Shown here: positions 11,014-20,700 of the stretch, in pieces
Numbering within the stretch: the first letter of the stretch is position 1
How the letters are laid out: each line of letters starts with the position of its first letter
NCBI RefSeq assembly: GCF_000717475.1
Contig: NZ_JPIK01000018.1
Coordinates: forward strand, 1 to 64,000
Direction of reading: 5' to 3'
From: Desulfonatronum thiodismutans
GTDB lineage: Bacteria > Desulfobacterota > Desulfovibrionia > Desulfovibrionales > Desulfonatronaceae
Length of the DNA: 64,000 nt
Program-made: the position numbers and the translations under genes
Notes under the pieces: model-generated
Seen by the model: the letters and a program-made list of their open reading frames with translations, nothing else
Told to the model about the DNA's origin: nothing
Databases searched by the model: none

Positions 11014-12870
11014 ATGCCCAAAACCGAATTCCCATCATTTACTCAGCAGCAACTCAACCGCCTTCTGGAATATGTACCCAGACTGCATCGGGCCTTGGGT
11101 CGAGATGATGCTGATCTGAGCGAACTGCCTGGGTGGTCCGAGTTGGTGGGCAGGCCGGGGCGGATTATTACCCATGAGGGCAGGATATGTCTGGTCTGCG
11201 TGCTCTTCGGGCCCAGCGGGGCCGGGAAGAGTACGATTTTTCGGCTGTTGACCGGCATTCCCGTGCCGGCCGGGGAAACCCGGCGGCCGATGACCTTCAA
11301 CTGCGCCGCTGCCGTGCCGGAGCCGCTGCGGGGCGTCCTGGACCTGGATGAACTCTTTCCCGGCTTTCGGATGCATCCGTTGACGGAACTGGACGTACTG
11401 CGCGATGGACAGCGACCGGCGACGGATCTTTTTTTTCAGTTTTACCAGGATCAGGAACCAAAGCAGGTTGCGGAATCAGCCTGGCTGATTCTGGTGGACG
11501 TGCCGGATTTCAACACAGTGGAACAGGCCAACAGGACCCGGGCCGAGGCCATGCTTGGGCGGGCGGAAACCGTGATCTTCACGGTCTATCCAGAGGCGTA
11601 CAAGGACGCCGCGGTGATGGAGCAGCTTCGGGCCGCGGCCGGGCGGGCCGGGCATCTCGTCTATCTGATCACCAAGCTGTCCGCTCCGAAGGAGGCGGAA
11701 GCGGCCCGGATAATCTGGGAGGACGTGCTCCAGCACGTCCGCGACGCTCCAGAGTTTCAGACCCCGCGCGGAGACGGGCGGCGGATCGGCGAATTTCTGG
11801 AACAGGCGAACGTCTATTATGCTCCGCGCGACGTTTCACCGCGCATGAAAGACATCCGTCCGTTGAACCCGGATGCGCCGGATTTCTGGTCCCTGATCAA
11901 GGGCCGGGACGCCGTGGAGGTGTACTGGTCCAATCTGCTGGAGGTTTTGGACCAGGGGCTGAGCGCGGCCCAGGGGCTGGCTCGGGAAGCCGCGGCGACT
12001 CGGGAGGAGCTGCGTCGGCGTCTGGAGACCTCGGATCAGCGGATCATCGAGGTCAGCGAACGGATCGCCGGGTCCCAGTTTCCAGCCGGGGAACTGGTGG
12101 AACTGATCATCGACGTGGTCAAGGAAAGTCGCCCGGGGTGGCTGCGGATGATCACCCTCCCCGTGTCCCAGGCCGCGGGCATGCTGCTGTCCGTGCGCTC
12201 CTTGTTCAAAAGATTTCGCAAGACCGAGCGCCGTGCGGTGCTCCGGGATCGCCGGCAACTGGAACGGCGGCGATTGGAAGAAGCCGTGGACGTGCTTCTG
12301 GAGACCTGGCGACGGGATTTTTCCACGGAGGCGGACCTGTTCTCCGCCCGGAGGTGCCGGGAAGCGGCCCGGCATTTTCAGGAACAAGAGCCGCCGCCGG
12401 TGCGCGACGATTGGAAAGAGGCGCTCCGGGCCGACGTCCGGGATTGGTCGAAGCAGCACCCCTGGTACGGCTCCCTGGTGGGGACGTTGTCCGAGATGCT
12501 GGTGTTGCTGGGCGGCGCGGCCCTGGTCCTGGATCTGGCCGTGTCCGGCGGCATATTCGGGGCGGTAGGTCAGCTCGGCGTGGCCGGGGCCGCTGGGGCC
12601 GGAAGCCTGGGCGTGGGAACGGTGTTGAAAATGTTCGAGGAACTCAAGCTCAAGGACATCCTGGAAAAGGCCGACGCCAAATGGCGGGCCCAGCGCCGGG
12701 ACGAACTGGAAGCGCATCTGCGCGAGCATCTCGCGAAGCCGCTTTTCGCGCACGGTTGGCAAGAGCGGATTAGCGCCCTGGATGAGGCCGATCCCGAAGC
12801 CTTTCTGGCCGCGGTGGAGGCGATCCGGGCGCGCTGGCCAATATGCCGAGATGCAGGAGGTCGCCCATGA
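11014..12870 (+). CDS. Dynamin-like GTPase, first of a tandem pair
   Basis: A 618-residue P-loop GTPase. The phosphate-binding loop is GPSGAGKST (residues 66-74). A switch-II-like DVPDFNT follows at about 158-164 in place of the usual DxxG, and LITKLS is the likely G4 position. After the GTPase domain comes a long, mostly helical charged region. A Gly/Ala/Val-rich hydrophobic stretch at about 485-545 suggests membrane association. This layout (large GTPase, helical bundle, hydrophobic tip) resembles bacterial dynamin-like proteins; a membrane-remodelling role is inference. Its stop overlaps the start of the next GTPase (ATGA), so translation is coupled. The ribosome site upstream of ATG 11014 is weak. 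Confidence 0.7.
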   Translation: MPKTEFPSFTQQQLNRLLEYVPRLHRALGRDDADLSELPGWSELVGRPGRIITHEGRICLVCVLFGPSGAGKSTIFRLLTGIPVPAGETRRPMTFNCAAAVPEPLRGVLDLDELFPGFRMHPLTELDVLRDGQRPATDLFFQFYQDQEPKQVAESAWLILVDVPDFNTVEQANRTRAEAMLGRAETVIFTVYPEAYKDAAVMEQLRAAAGRAGHLVYLITKLSAPKEAEAARIIWEDVLQHVRDAPEFQTPRGDGRRIGEFLEQANVYYAPRDVSPRMKDIRPLNPDAPDFWSLIKGRDAVEVYWSNLLEVLDQGLSAAQGLAREAAATREELRRRLETSDQRIIEVSERIAGSQFPAGELVELIIDVVKESRPGWLRMITLPVSQAAGMLLSVRSLFKRFRKTERRAVLRDRRQLERRRLEEAVDVLLETWRRDFSTEADLFSARRCREAARHFQEQEPPPVRDDWKEALRADVRDWSKQHPWYGSLVGTLSEMLVLLGGAALVLDLAVSGGIFGAVGQLGVAGAAGAGSLGVGTVLKMFEELKLKDILEKADAKWRAQRRDELEAHLREHLAKPLFAHGWQERISALDEADPEAFLAAVEAIRARWPICRDAGGRP

Positions 12871-14774
12871 TCGCGCCACAATTGTTTTCCCGACGGATCG
12901 TCGCCAGGATTCGGGAGGTGATCCGGGAAGCCCGGACGTTCGACCGCCTGTCCCCGGCCCAGACCATGGCCCTGCGCCTGGAGCGGGCCGGGAACGTCTT
13001 GGACGACGAAGCAGTCGGGTCCGGCGGTTTCGAAGGATACCTGGACCGTCCGGTATGCATCGTGCTGCTGGGCGGGACCGGGGTGGGCAAGTCCGAACTG
13101 TTCAACGCCCTGTTGGGCAAGCCCGGCCTCAGTCCGACCTCGGCTACTGTTCGCCCCAAGACCACCCGCGCCCATGTCGCGGCCGCCCCGGCGGACAAAC
13201 AGCATCTCACGTTTCTCGACGAAGCGGACGTGGTGACTGCGGATCATCGCTTGTCCGGAACGGCCCTGATCGACGCTCCGGACGTGGACAGCACGGAATC
13301 CATCCATCTGGAGCGAACCCGGCTATTGGTGGAACGGGCGGACATCGTGGTCTACGTCGGCAGTCCGGACAAGCGGGCCAACTTCAGGGTCCAGGAAGAG
13401 GTCCGGCGTTGGGCGGCCCGTAAGCGGTGGTTTTTCGTGCTGAACAAGCTGGACCAGATTCCGGAAGAAGACCGGGAGGCCGTGTGCGCGGATTTTCTGG
13501 GCCGGGTGCGGGAAGCGGGCTTTGACGTGGACCAGGACGGTTTTTTCGCGGTCAGCGCGGTCGCGGCGCAAAATGGATCAACTGGATTGAATGAACGGTT
13601 GGAGCGATTGCGCGCCGCCCTGTTCGCCCACAGGGCCAGGGAACAGGTCCGGGCCTTGCGCGTGGAGGACGCATTCAACCAGATCCGCCATGCTGTTTCC
13701 GGATCGGCGCGCACAGACCTGGAGACGCTGCATCAAACCCTGCTGACCCATGAGCGGGAATTGGACCAGCGGGTGCGCACGGTCTTTTTGCGAGCCCTGT
13801 CCACGCCCCAAAGCCGGGACATGCTGCGCCGGATCATTCGGGAACAGGCCTGGCGGGCCGCGCCGGGCCGCGTGGGCGGCTTTCTGGCCCTGCCGGTCTG
13901 GGTGCGCGGGCGACTGGCCTTTTCCGGTCTGGCCTATCACCTGGCCAGAATGTCCGCGGGCGGGCCGTCCCTGACCAGGATGCTCCGGGCCGGGTGGCAT
14001 GCGGCCAAGGCCGCCTGGCAGGGGATTTTGCCCGTACGGACCATCCTGCAAGGGTTTTCAGCTGAAGAAGAACGCCGGTTGACCGAGATCGTCCAGGATG
14101 CTCGAAGAACCTTGCAGGACCTCGGATTGGACCGGCTGGACGGCGCGAAACCATCAGCTTTTGAGCCGCCGGCTTCAACGCCTGAAGCGGAGCAAACGCT
14201 TTGGGCGACCCGGCTTCTGCATCAAAGCCTAAACGTGCTGCGCTCCCAAGGCGTGCTGCCCCGAAGGTCGGAACATTCCGAGCAGGATCAGCGCACCCGG
14301 GAACTCTTTCAAGAGCGTCTGGAACAGGCCGTTCTTGCCAGCGCCGGTCAACTGGCGGCCCGGCGCCTGGGCCTCGCGCACACCCTGGCGGGCAATCTCC
14401 TGCCGGTGTTGGTCTTTGGTCATGCCGCCCTGCGCTTGGTTTCCGGCTGGCTGGCCGGGGACTGGCTGCCCTTTGATTTCTATCTGACCGCCGTAGCGGT
14501 GTTTCTGATCAGCCTTTTTCCGGGATACCTGCTCGTTTCCGTCTCCCTGACCCGCTCCGGCGATCTGCTGCCCCCGCCGGAACAACTGGTCCAGGCCCTG
14601 GACGCTCCGGCGGAAACCGAATCCCTGCGCCGGGTGCGCCAGGATGTCGGGGAGTTGCTGGATCGGGTTCGGGATATGGAAGACGCGTTGCGGGTAAGCA
14701 CGGAAGTGCTGCAACAGGAATTGGATCCGGCGCGTTTTGGGGCTGTCGTTCACGAAGCGAAAAACGGCAAATAA
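12867..14774 (+). CDS. Dynamin-like GTPase, second of a tandem pair
   Basis: A 635-residue P-loop GTPase. G1 is GGTGVGKS (residues 69-76), a conserved threonine-rich switch lies around SATVRPKTTR, G3 is DAPDVDST and G4 is NKLD (about 193-196), so the guanine-specificity motif is canonical, unlike in the first gene. A helical region follows, then two or three hydrophobic segments at about 504-568, probably membrane-inserted. I chose ATG 12867 because AGGAGG lies six bases upstream and the ATGA overlap couples it to the preceding gene. Paired GTPases of this kind are known to work as heteromers in bacterial dynamin systems; that analogy is inference here. Confidence 0.72.
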   Translation: MIAPQLFSRRIVARIREVIREARTFDRLSPAQTMALRLERAGNVLDDEAVGSGGFEGYLDRPVCIVLLGGTGVGKSELFNALLGKPGLSPTSATVRPKTTRAHVAAAPADKQHLTFLDEADVVTADHRLSGTALIDAPDVDSTESIHLERTRLLVERADIVVYVGSPDKRANFRVQEEVRRWAARKRWFFVLNKLDQIPEEDREAVCADFLGRVREAGFDVDQDGFFAVSAVAAQNGSTGLNERLERLRAALFAHRAREQVRALRVEDAFNQIRHAVSGSARTDLETLHQTLLTHERELDQRVRTVFLRALSTPQSRDMLRRIIREQAWRAAPGRVGGFLALPVWVRGRLAFSGLAYHLARMSAGGPSLTRMLRAGWHAAKAAWQGILPVRTILQGFSAEEERRLTEIVQDARRTLQDLGLDRLDGAKPSAFEPPASTPEAEQTLWATRLLHQSLNVLRSQGVLPRRSEHSEQDQRTRELFQERLEQAVLASAGQLAARRLGLAHTLAGNLLPVLVFGHAALRLVSGWLAGDWLPFDFYLTAVAVFLISLFPGYLLVSVSLTRSGDLLPPPEQLVQALDAPAETESLRRVRQDVGELLDRVRDMEDALRVSTEVLQQELDPARFGAVVHEAKNGK

Positions 14775-14814
14775 TTATTTCTAACCGCAACTCCTGCTGT
14801 AAGTTAGAGAAAAT

Positions 14815-16083
14815 ATGCAAACCCTGATTCTCATCGTTGTTGTGGCCGCCCTGGTCGCCAAGGTCATTACCGAAGCCTGGCTGATTCTTTTGAACATGCG
14901 TGAAGTGAGACGGCGGCGGGATGCGCCGCCAAAGGCCTTGCGCGAGGTGATGGACGAGGCGACGTATCGGAAGTCCGTGGAATACACCCTGGCCAAAAGC
15001 CGGTTCGGGCTGTTCGGGGAGGCGTATGGAGCGGTGGTCCTGGCGGTGGTGCTTTTTTCCGGGCTGTTGCCGTGGGCGTACGATCTGTTCGGCGGCGGGC
15101 CGTCGGCTTCGATCTGGAGGGAAGGGTCGTATCTGGTTGCCGTGATGATCCTGTTGTCCCTGCCCGGTTTGCCTTTGGACCATCATGCCCAGTTTCGGCT
15201 GGAAGAACGGTTTGGATTCAACAACAGCACCTTGCGGCTGTGGGTCACGGACAAGATCAAGGGAGTGATTCTGGGTGTGATCATCGCCCTTCCCCTGCTG
15301 GCCGCAATCCTGTTCCTGATCGACTGGATCGGACCATGGTGGTGGGTTTGGGCCTTCGTGGTCTTTTTCATCTTTCAACTGGTGATGATGATCCTCTACC
15401 CCATGCTGATCCTGCCCTGGTTCAACACGCTGACTCCGCTGCCGGAGGGCGAACTGCGGCAGCGGCTGATGGCCTTGGCGGATCGGACCGGGTTCAAGGC
15501 CAAGACCATCCAGGTCATGGACGGCAGCAAGCGGTCCGGCCATTCCAACGCCTTTTTCACCGGGTTCGGGCGGTTCCGACGGATCGTGCTCTTCGACACC
15601 CTGATCGAGCAGCTGTCGGAGGAGGAGCTGGAAGCCGTGCTGGCCCATGAAATCGGCCACTCCAAGCTCGGCCATATCCCGAAAATGCTGACCCTGTCCG
15701 CCGGTTTCGGGCTGGCCTCTTTCGCGTTGCTGGCCTGGCTGCTGCAAAGCCCGACGTTCATCGAGGCCTTTGGATTCCGTTTCGCGGATAGCGGCCCGGG
15801 CCCGGCCTTTCTGCTCTTCGCCCTGCTGGCCGGTCTGTTCACGTTCTGGCTTTCACCGCTGATGAATCGCCTTTCCCGCAAACATGAATATCAGGCGGAT
15901 CGCTTCGCCCGGAAAAACGGCCCGGGCGCCGGCCCGATGATCAGCGCCCTGCGCAAGCTCAGCGAAAAAAATCTCTCCAACCTGACCCCCCACCCCCGGT
16001 ACAGCGCCTTTCACTACTCCCATCCCACGTTGCTGGAACGCGAGGAGGCCCTGTCCGGTCAAGATCGCGGTAAGTCGGCGTAG
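14815..16083 (+). CDS. M48-family membrane metalloprotease (Ste24/CAAX protease-like)
   Basis: Integral-membrane zinc protease. The zinc motif HEIGH is at 278-282 (VLAHEIGHSKLGH), and the third ligand lies in the downstream KHEYQADRFA segment. Several hydrophobic segments are visible at about 1-25, 60-90, 100-125, 145-200 and 300-350, as in the Ste24 fold with its intramembrane chamber. Length is 422 residues, normal for the family. Ste24-type enzymes cleave prenylated or misfolded membrane proteins; in bacteria they are mostly assigned to membrane protein quality control. It starts 40 bases after the second dynamin-like GTPase on the same strand and may be co-transcribed. Its 3' end overlaps the convergent glycosyltransferase by 25 bases. 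Confidence 0.88.
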   Translation: MQTLILIVVVAALVAKVITEAWLILLNMREVRRRRDAPPKALREVMDEATYRKSVEYTLAKSRFGLFGEAYGAVVLAVVLFSGLLPWAYDLFGGGPSASIWREGSYLVAVMILLSLPGLPLDHHAQFRLEERFGFNNSTLRLWVTDKIKGVILGVIIALPLLAAILFLIDWIGPWWWVWAFVVFFIFQLVMMILYPMLILPWFNTLTPLPEGELRQRLMALADRTGFKAKTIQVMDGSKRSGHSNAFFTGFGRFRRIVLFDTLIEQLSEEELEAVLAHEIGHSKLGHIPKMLTLSAGFGLASFALLAWLLQSPTFIEAFGFRFADSGPGPAFLLFALLAGLFTFWLSPLMNRLSRKHEYQADRFARKNGPGAGPMISALRKLSEKNLSNLTPHPRYSAFHYSHPTLLEREEALSGQDRGKSA

Positions 16084-17189
16084 AGCCGTAGGTGGCGGCG
16101 GCCCATGTGGTCCATTTGGAACAGGCGGATAAACCGGTCTCGGCCCGCCTGGGCGAGCTGCCTGCCCAGGCGGGGGTTTCCCAGGATGTCCAGAACCGAG
16201 GCGGCCAGGCGGACCACGTCGCCCGGAGGCGACAGCAGTCCGCTTTGTTCATGGACGATCTGTTCGGGAATGCCGCCGCTGGCAAAGGCCGCGCAGGGCA
16301 GGCCCCGGGACATGGCTTCAAGGATGATCAGGGGATGGTTGTCCGCCAGGCTGGGATAGATCAGCACGTCCGAGGCGTCCATGCAGCGCAGGAGACGTTC
16401 CCGGTCCAGATAGGGCAGCTCAATGAAGTCCCCGCCGTGACGGTGGATCGCATTTCCGCCCACTGCCACTGCCACGGCCCGAGGTTCGCCCTGTTTGACG
16501 CGCTTCCAGAGCCGCTCCCAGAGATGCCCGCCCTTGTACATGGCCTGCTTGCCCCCATGGGCCACGAAAAGCACGACCTTTCCCGCGGCGTCGATGCCCA
16601 GTTCCCGTTTGACGTCCCGTTTATACTCGGATGATTTGATCGCGGGACCGAGGCTCTCCGGCACGGCGTTGGGGATGGTGTGGATTCGGGCCTGGGGATG
16701 GATCTCCCGGACCATGCGGCTCAGCCAGGCGGAGGGGGAGATCAGCAGCGGACGAAGCATTTCCAGCAGTCGGAACACGACCTGATGGTGAAGGGCGGGA
16801 TTGGGCAGTTTTTGAGGACAGGCCTCCCGGCAACCGGTTTTCCAAAGTCCGCAGTCCAGGGGATAGGCGCAGCCCCCGGTGAACAAGCGACAGTCGTGGA
16901 GGGTCAGGACCAGCCGGTGCGAAGTGGCGGCGAATCCGTCAAGACAGGTCGGCCAGTCGGCTGAACCGTGGAGGTGAATAGTGGTTGTGTTGTTCGCGAG
17001 GTTATCTGGGGTGCGGACATGTTCGGCCACGGCAATGGGTGGAAGGCGTTGTCCGGGGGAGGCGTCGTCCTGGATCTCGTAGGTGTGGGAACCGGTGACG
17101 TCGTGCCGGGAAAGCCAAGCCATGAGGTTGTGGGCCACCTGGGCCGTGCCGCCCTGGGATTGCAAGGTCGTATGGTGATGAACGTGCAT
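16059..17189 (-). CDS. Glycosyltransferase, GT4 family
   Basis: A 376-residue GT-B fold glycosyltransferase. The N-terminal part has a His-rich start (HVHHHTTL) followed by SQGGTAQVAHNL, the acceptor-side Gly-rich loop. The C-terminal donor domain carries SDVLIYPSLADNHPLIILEAMSRGLPC, the E-x7-E type sugar-nucleotide binding region of GT4 enzymes, and GGIPEQI. A Cys-rich segment (GGCAYPLDCGLWKTGCREAC) is common in a subgroup of GT4 enzymes. Donor and acceptor are unknown; a role in envelope polysaccharide or lipopolysaccharide is inferred from the family. It begins just after the recJ stop and overlaps the M48 gene tail to tail. Confidence 0.85.
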   Translation of the reverse strand: MHVHHHTTLQSQGGTAQVAHNLMAWLSRHDVTGSHTYEIQDDASPGQRLPPIAVAEHVRTPDNLANNTTTIHLHGSADWPTCLDGFAATSHRLVLTLHDCRLFTGGCAYPLDCGLWKTGCREACPQKLPNPALHHQVVFRLLEMLRPLLISPSAWLSRMVREIHPQARIHTIPNAVPESLGPAIKSSEYKRDVKRELGIDAAGKVVLFVAHGGKQAMYKGGHLWERLWKRVKQGEPRAVAVAVGGNAIHRHGGDFIELPYLDRERLLRCMDASDVLIYPSLADNHPLIILEAMSRGLPCAAFASGGIPEQIVHEQSGLLSPPGDVVRLAASVLDILGNPRLGRQLAQAGRDRFIRLFQMDHMGRRHLRLYADLPRS

Positions 17190-17193
17190 GACG

Positions 17194-18915
17194 TCATCCC
17201 TGAAGCGCCCAGTCCCGCAAGGCCAGCTCGATGCTGGTCACGCCGTTGAATTCGTTGAATTTCGGGGTGTAGGCCAGAAGCATGGGTTTTCCGGTAACGC
17301 TTCGGGGCAGGTTTGCGGCCTGGTTCCAGGCCTTGGCCCGCATGGTCACCTCGGCTTTGTCGTCGCGCAGATCCAGGAAGACATGGTCCGCGCCCACTGG
17401 TTTGCGGTTGCGCACGGTCACCGAGGGGGAGAGGAACAGCGGTTTTGGGTTGTCCGCGCCGAAGGGGGCCAGGAGTTCCAGCTCCTTGAGCAGGTCATAG
17501 TCGATTTCCCCGAAACTCAGCGGCGCGTCGAGGATCAGGGTGGGGGTGGGTGGGATATTATCCAGGGCCTGGGACACCGCGGCATTGAAGGCTTCCTGAA
17601 AGGCCGCGAGGTCGTCCCTGTGCAGTCGTAACCCGGCGGCTTGGCTGTGGCCGCCGAACCCTTCGAGCAGGTGCTGGCAGGCCACGAGCCCCTCGTAGAG
17701 CGAAAACTGTGGGATGCTCCGCCCTGACCCCTTGAGGTGCCCGGATTCGTGGTCCGTGAGGATGATGGCCGGTCGGTAATGGGTTTCCGCGACCTTGGAG
17801 GCAATGATTCCGATGACGCCCTCGTGCCAGTGTGGGGCGTGCAGCACCAGCCCGAAGCGGCCTTTCTGCTCCAGGGCCAGGCGCAGGGCTTCTTCCTGAA
17901 TTTCCTTGCCAATACCCCGTCGGTGGGTGTTGTAGCCGTCCAGTTCCTTGGCCAGTTCTCTGGCCTCGGTCATGTCCCGGGCCAGCAACAGGCGCAGGGC
18001 GGTTTCAGCGTGGCCCAGCCGACCGGCGGCATTGATCCGGGGGGCTAGGCCAAATCCCACCCGGTCCTCGTCCAGCACCGCGCCCGGTTTGTATCCGCAG
18101 ACTTCCTTCAGGGCCATGATGCCCGGACGTTTTCCCTCCTTGAGCATGGTCAGACCGTTCTTGGCCAGAATCCGGTTCTGCCCGGTCAGTTCCACGATGT
18201 CCGCCACCGTGCCCAGGGCGACCAGATCCAGGAATTGACGCATGTCCAGGGGTTCGCCGGGGAGCATCCGGTTGAGCACCGCGGCCAGGAGAAAGGCCAC
18301 GCCCACCCCGGCCAGATTGGGGCAGGGACAGTCGCCGATCTTGGGGTTCATGATCGCGTCCGCGGCCGGAAGGTCGGGGCCGGGCAGATGGTGGTCGGAT
18401 ATCACCACGGTCATGCCCAGTTCCTTTGCCCTGGTCACTTCCGGGAGGTGGCTGATGCCGCAATCCACGGTGATCAGCAGGCCGATCCCCCGCCGGGCCA
18501 GGTCCTCGATGCCGGCATTGTTCAGCCCGTAACCCTCGGTCTGGCGATGGGGGATGTGGTGATCCGCTTCGACGCCTCGGGCCTTGAAAAAAAGCAGCAG
18601 GAGCGCGGTGCTGGTGATGCCGTCAACGTCGTAGTCGCCCCAGACGGCAGGCTTCCTGCCCTGGGCGACGGCTTTGGCGATGACTTCCCCGGTGGCGTTC
18701 AGGCCGCACCACTGTTCCGGTTGGGCCAGATGCCGCAGTCCGGGAGACAAGAACAAATCCATTTCCTCGGCAGTGCGCACGCCGCGGCTCCAGAGCAGAT
18801 TCACCAGAAGCGGAGAAATATCCAGGTCGCCGGCCAGATTCCGGACGAGATGCCGTTCTGGCAAAGCGGAGCGGAACCTCCACGTTTTGTCGGGGAAGGT
18901 GGGGAGAGTGTGCAT
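17194..18915 (-). CDS. recJ: Single-stranded-DNA-specific exonuclease RecJ
   Basis: 5'-3' exonuclease on single-stranded DNA used in recombination, mismatch and base-excision repair. DHH phosphoesterase motifs are clear: DYDVDG (residues 94-99) and ISDHHLPG (SDHH about 173-176), with ITVDCGIS between them. The DHHA1 part shows GGHSQAAGLRL, and FGADNPKPLF marks the OB-fold region. Length is 573 residues, typical of RecJ. It sits upstream of the glycosyltransferase with almost no gap and 38 bases downstream of the HDOD gene, so a loose operon is likely. Confidence 0.95.
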   Translation of the reverse strand: MHTLPTFPDKTWRFRSALPERHLVRNLAGDLDISPLLVNLLWSRGVRTAEEMDLFLSPGLRHLAQPEQWCGLNATGEVIAKAVAQGRKPAVWGDYDVDGITSTALLLLFFKARGVEADHHIPHRQTEGYGLNNAGIEDLARRGIGLLITVDCGISHLPEVTRAKELGMTVVISDHHLPGPDLPAADAIMNPKIGDCPCPNLAGVGVAFLLAAVLNRMLPGEPLDMRQFLDLVALGTVADIVELTGQNRILAKNGLTMLKEGKRPGIMALKEVCGYKPGAVLDEDRVGFGLAPRINAAGRLGHAETALRLLLARDMTEARELAKELDGYNTHRRGIGKEIQEEALRLALEQKGRFGLVLHAPHWHEGVIGIIASKVAETHYRPAIILTDHESGHLKGSGRSIPQFSLYEGLVACQHLLEGFGGHSQAAGLRLHRDDLAAFQEAFNAAVSQALDNIPPTPTLILDAPLSFGEIDYDLLKELELLAPFGADNPKPLFLSPSVTVRNRKPVGADHVFLDLRDDKAEVTMRAKAWNQAANLPRSVTGKPMLLAYTPKFNEFNGVTSIELALRDWALQG

Positions 18916-18953
18916 GATGACTAAGGGACGGGTGTTGCCAAAAAAAATAGGCT

Positions 18954-19832
18954 TTATGCGGCGATTCCCAGGCCTTGCAGGAACAGGTCGGTCCTGCCCG
19001 AGGCCTGCATTTCGGGAATCAAATTATGTTCGAGGTCTTCAGGAAGCTGGAGGTCGCGAAGGTCCTTGGCGGGAAGATTTGTTTCGAGCCAGTCCCGTCC
19101 ATGCTGATCTAGCTGATGAAGCACCAGAACGTCCGCCAGCCGGATCATCCTGGCCTGCACACCGAAGTCCTTGGCCAGTTCAGGGGCATGATGCCAGTTG
19201 ATGGGTTCGGTCAGGGAAGCGGGCAAAAACCAGGACTTCAGGGTCATCGCGCCGATCAGGGCATGATCCAGCCCCCAATAGGCGTCTTCGGCCATGAACA
19301 GCGGAACATTCTTTGTTGAACGAAGCTCGAGGATGGCTTTCCAGTCGTCGCGGCGGTAGAGGGCGGTGATCATCTTGCCCAGGTCATGGAGCAGGCCGAT
19401 GGTGAACAGTTCCTCGCGATCCGCGTCTGGAGCGTGTTCCGCCATGATTTTGGCGGCATGGGCCACGTTCACTTGATGTCGCCAATGGTTCGAAACGTCA
19501 AACAGGTCCGTATCCAGGCGCTGTTCCAGGGAGCGGATGTTCAAGAGCAGAACCAGTTTACGGACTTCCTGAAGCCCCAGGATCATCACGGCCCGATGCA
19601 CGGAACCGACTTGGGACTGCAATCCGTAATAGGCCGAATTGGCCATGGTCAGAATGCGGACGGTCAGTCCCTGGTCTTTCTCGATGACTTTGGCGATGTC
19701 CACCAACGAGGAACTGGATTTATCGCTGGTCATCGAAAACAGCGTCTGGAACAGTTGTGGGGAAACCGGAAGGTCCTTTTGGATTTCCGGTAGTTGGTTC
19801 AAAAAATCCTGCCCTCTGGTATGAAAGGCCAC
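18954..19832 (-). CDS. HDOD-domain signalling protein
   Basis: A 292-residue protein built almost entirely of an HDOD domain (about residues 15-215). ARTM-type elements are seen in VIEKDQGLTVRILTMANSAYYG and FTIGLLHDLGKM, where an HD pair survives (LLHDLG). HDOD proteins act as output or scaffold modules in bacterial signalling, often linked to c-di-GMP or stress; the specific role is unknown. I chose GTG 19832 because GGGAG lies five bases upstream and the protein then starts MAFHTRGQDFL; a TTG at 19883 would add a poorly supported leader. It follows a TPR gene on the same strand with a 74-base gap. Confidence 0.8.
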   Translation of the reverse strand: MAFHTRGQDFLNQLPEIQKDLPVSPQLFQTLFSMTSDKSSSSLVDIAKVIEKDQGLTVRILTMANSAYYGLQSQVGSVHRAVMILGLQEVRKLVLLLNIRSLEQRLDTDLFDVSNHWRHQVNVAHAAKIMAEHAPDADREELFTIGLLHDLGKMITALYRRDDWKAILELRSTKNVPLFMAEDAYWGLDHALIGAMTLKSWFLPASLTEPINWHHAPELAKDFGVQARMIRLADVLVLHQLDQHGRDWLETNLPAKDLRDLQLPEDLEHNLIPEMQASGRTDLFLQGLGIAA

Positions 19833-19906
19833 CGAAACTCCCTTGAGGTTAGGTCCCGAAGCATGACGTGATCGATGGAACAAATCACGAGATTGCGTTT
19901 TGTGGG

Positions 19907-20689
19907 TTAGCTCTGAGCCAAGCCTTTGCTTTTCAGGAAGTCGATAAATTTATTTGCCTCCGGCATTTCTGGGTTGATCTCCAGGGCTTTGGTCAGCATT
20001 TCGACGGTTTTCGGAAAGTCCTTGCGGTCAAACTGGACTCGGGCGATGTTGTAGTAAAGGTTCTCGTCGTTCTCCGAAAGCTCCAGGGCCCGGGCATAGT
20101 AATCCAGGGCTTGGTCGATCATTTTGCTTTTCCGCAGGTTGATCCCGAATTCATTAAACAAATGCTTGTGCTCCGACTCATAAGCCGCTTCCAGCTTTAC
20201 CAGCCGCTCGAAAATATCCTGAGCCTTGTCCGTGGCCCCGCGCTCCAGATAGGTCAATCCCAGTCCAAAATTGGCGCGAACGTTTTCTTCGTCGACCCTG
20301 ACGGCATTGCCGTACTCCATTTCCGCGCTGAACGTCTCACCGCGCTTTCGGTGTCGATCCCCTCGGGCGATGGTCTTCTCCAACTCCCGCATTTTGGGCA
20401 TGACCGTGACGGTGTAGAACTCCGGCTCCGGCGAAAATTTGTCCAGAAATTCATCCTTGGACAAAACCTGTTTCGGACCGGAGGGTACATAGTTTATGTT
20501 CAGCGGCTGGACTTCAATGTTTCCGTCATCCAGTTCCTGGGCGAAAAAATAACTTTTCTGGATGCTTTTGCGCATCGTCGTGCCGGTACCGATCTTGGTA
20601 AGCACCTGGGACGAAAAAACGCCTTTAATCCGCTCTTTTGTTTGCTGGGCGTGTTCCTTCGGCGGAGTTGTCATGGAATGATCGGCCAT
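19907..20689 (-). CDS. Tetratricopeptide-repeat protein
   Basis: A 260-residue soluble protein. The N-terminal 90 residues are Lys/Thr-rich and contain KGVFSSQVLTKIGTG and a run of aromatic residues (KSYFFAQEL), a pattern I associate with a small family of deltaproteobacterial TPR proteins. From about residue 100 to the end there are TPR units (AEMEYGNAVRVDEENVRANF, ALDYYARALELSENDENLYY, TVEMLTKALEINPEMPEANK). TPRs mediate protein-protein contacts. No signal peptide is present, so it should be cytoplasmic. AAGGAG lies upstream of ATG 20689. It may be transcribed with pyrF upstream and the HDOD gene downstream; the partner is unknown. Confidence 0.75.
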   Translation of the reverse strand: MADHSMTTPPKEHAQQTKERIKGVFSSQVLTKIGTGTTMRKSIQKSYFFAQELDDGNIEVQPLNINYVPSGPKQVLSKDEFLDKFSPEPEFYTVTVMPKMRELEKTIARGDRHRKRGETFSAEMEYGNAVRVDEENVRANFGLGLTYLERGATDKAQDIFERLVKLEAAYESEHKHLFNEFGINLRKSKMIDQALDYYARALELSENDENLYYNIARVQFDRKDFPKTVEMLTKALEINPEMPEANKFIDFLKSKGLAQS

Positions 20690-20700
20690 GGATGTCTCCT

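Noticed and set aside
14509..15747. 412-codon minus-strand frame opposite the M48 protease
   Set aside because: Gln/Pro/Gly-rich shadow translation; the HEIGH protease on the plus strand is convincing.
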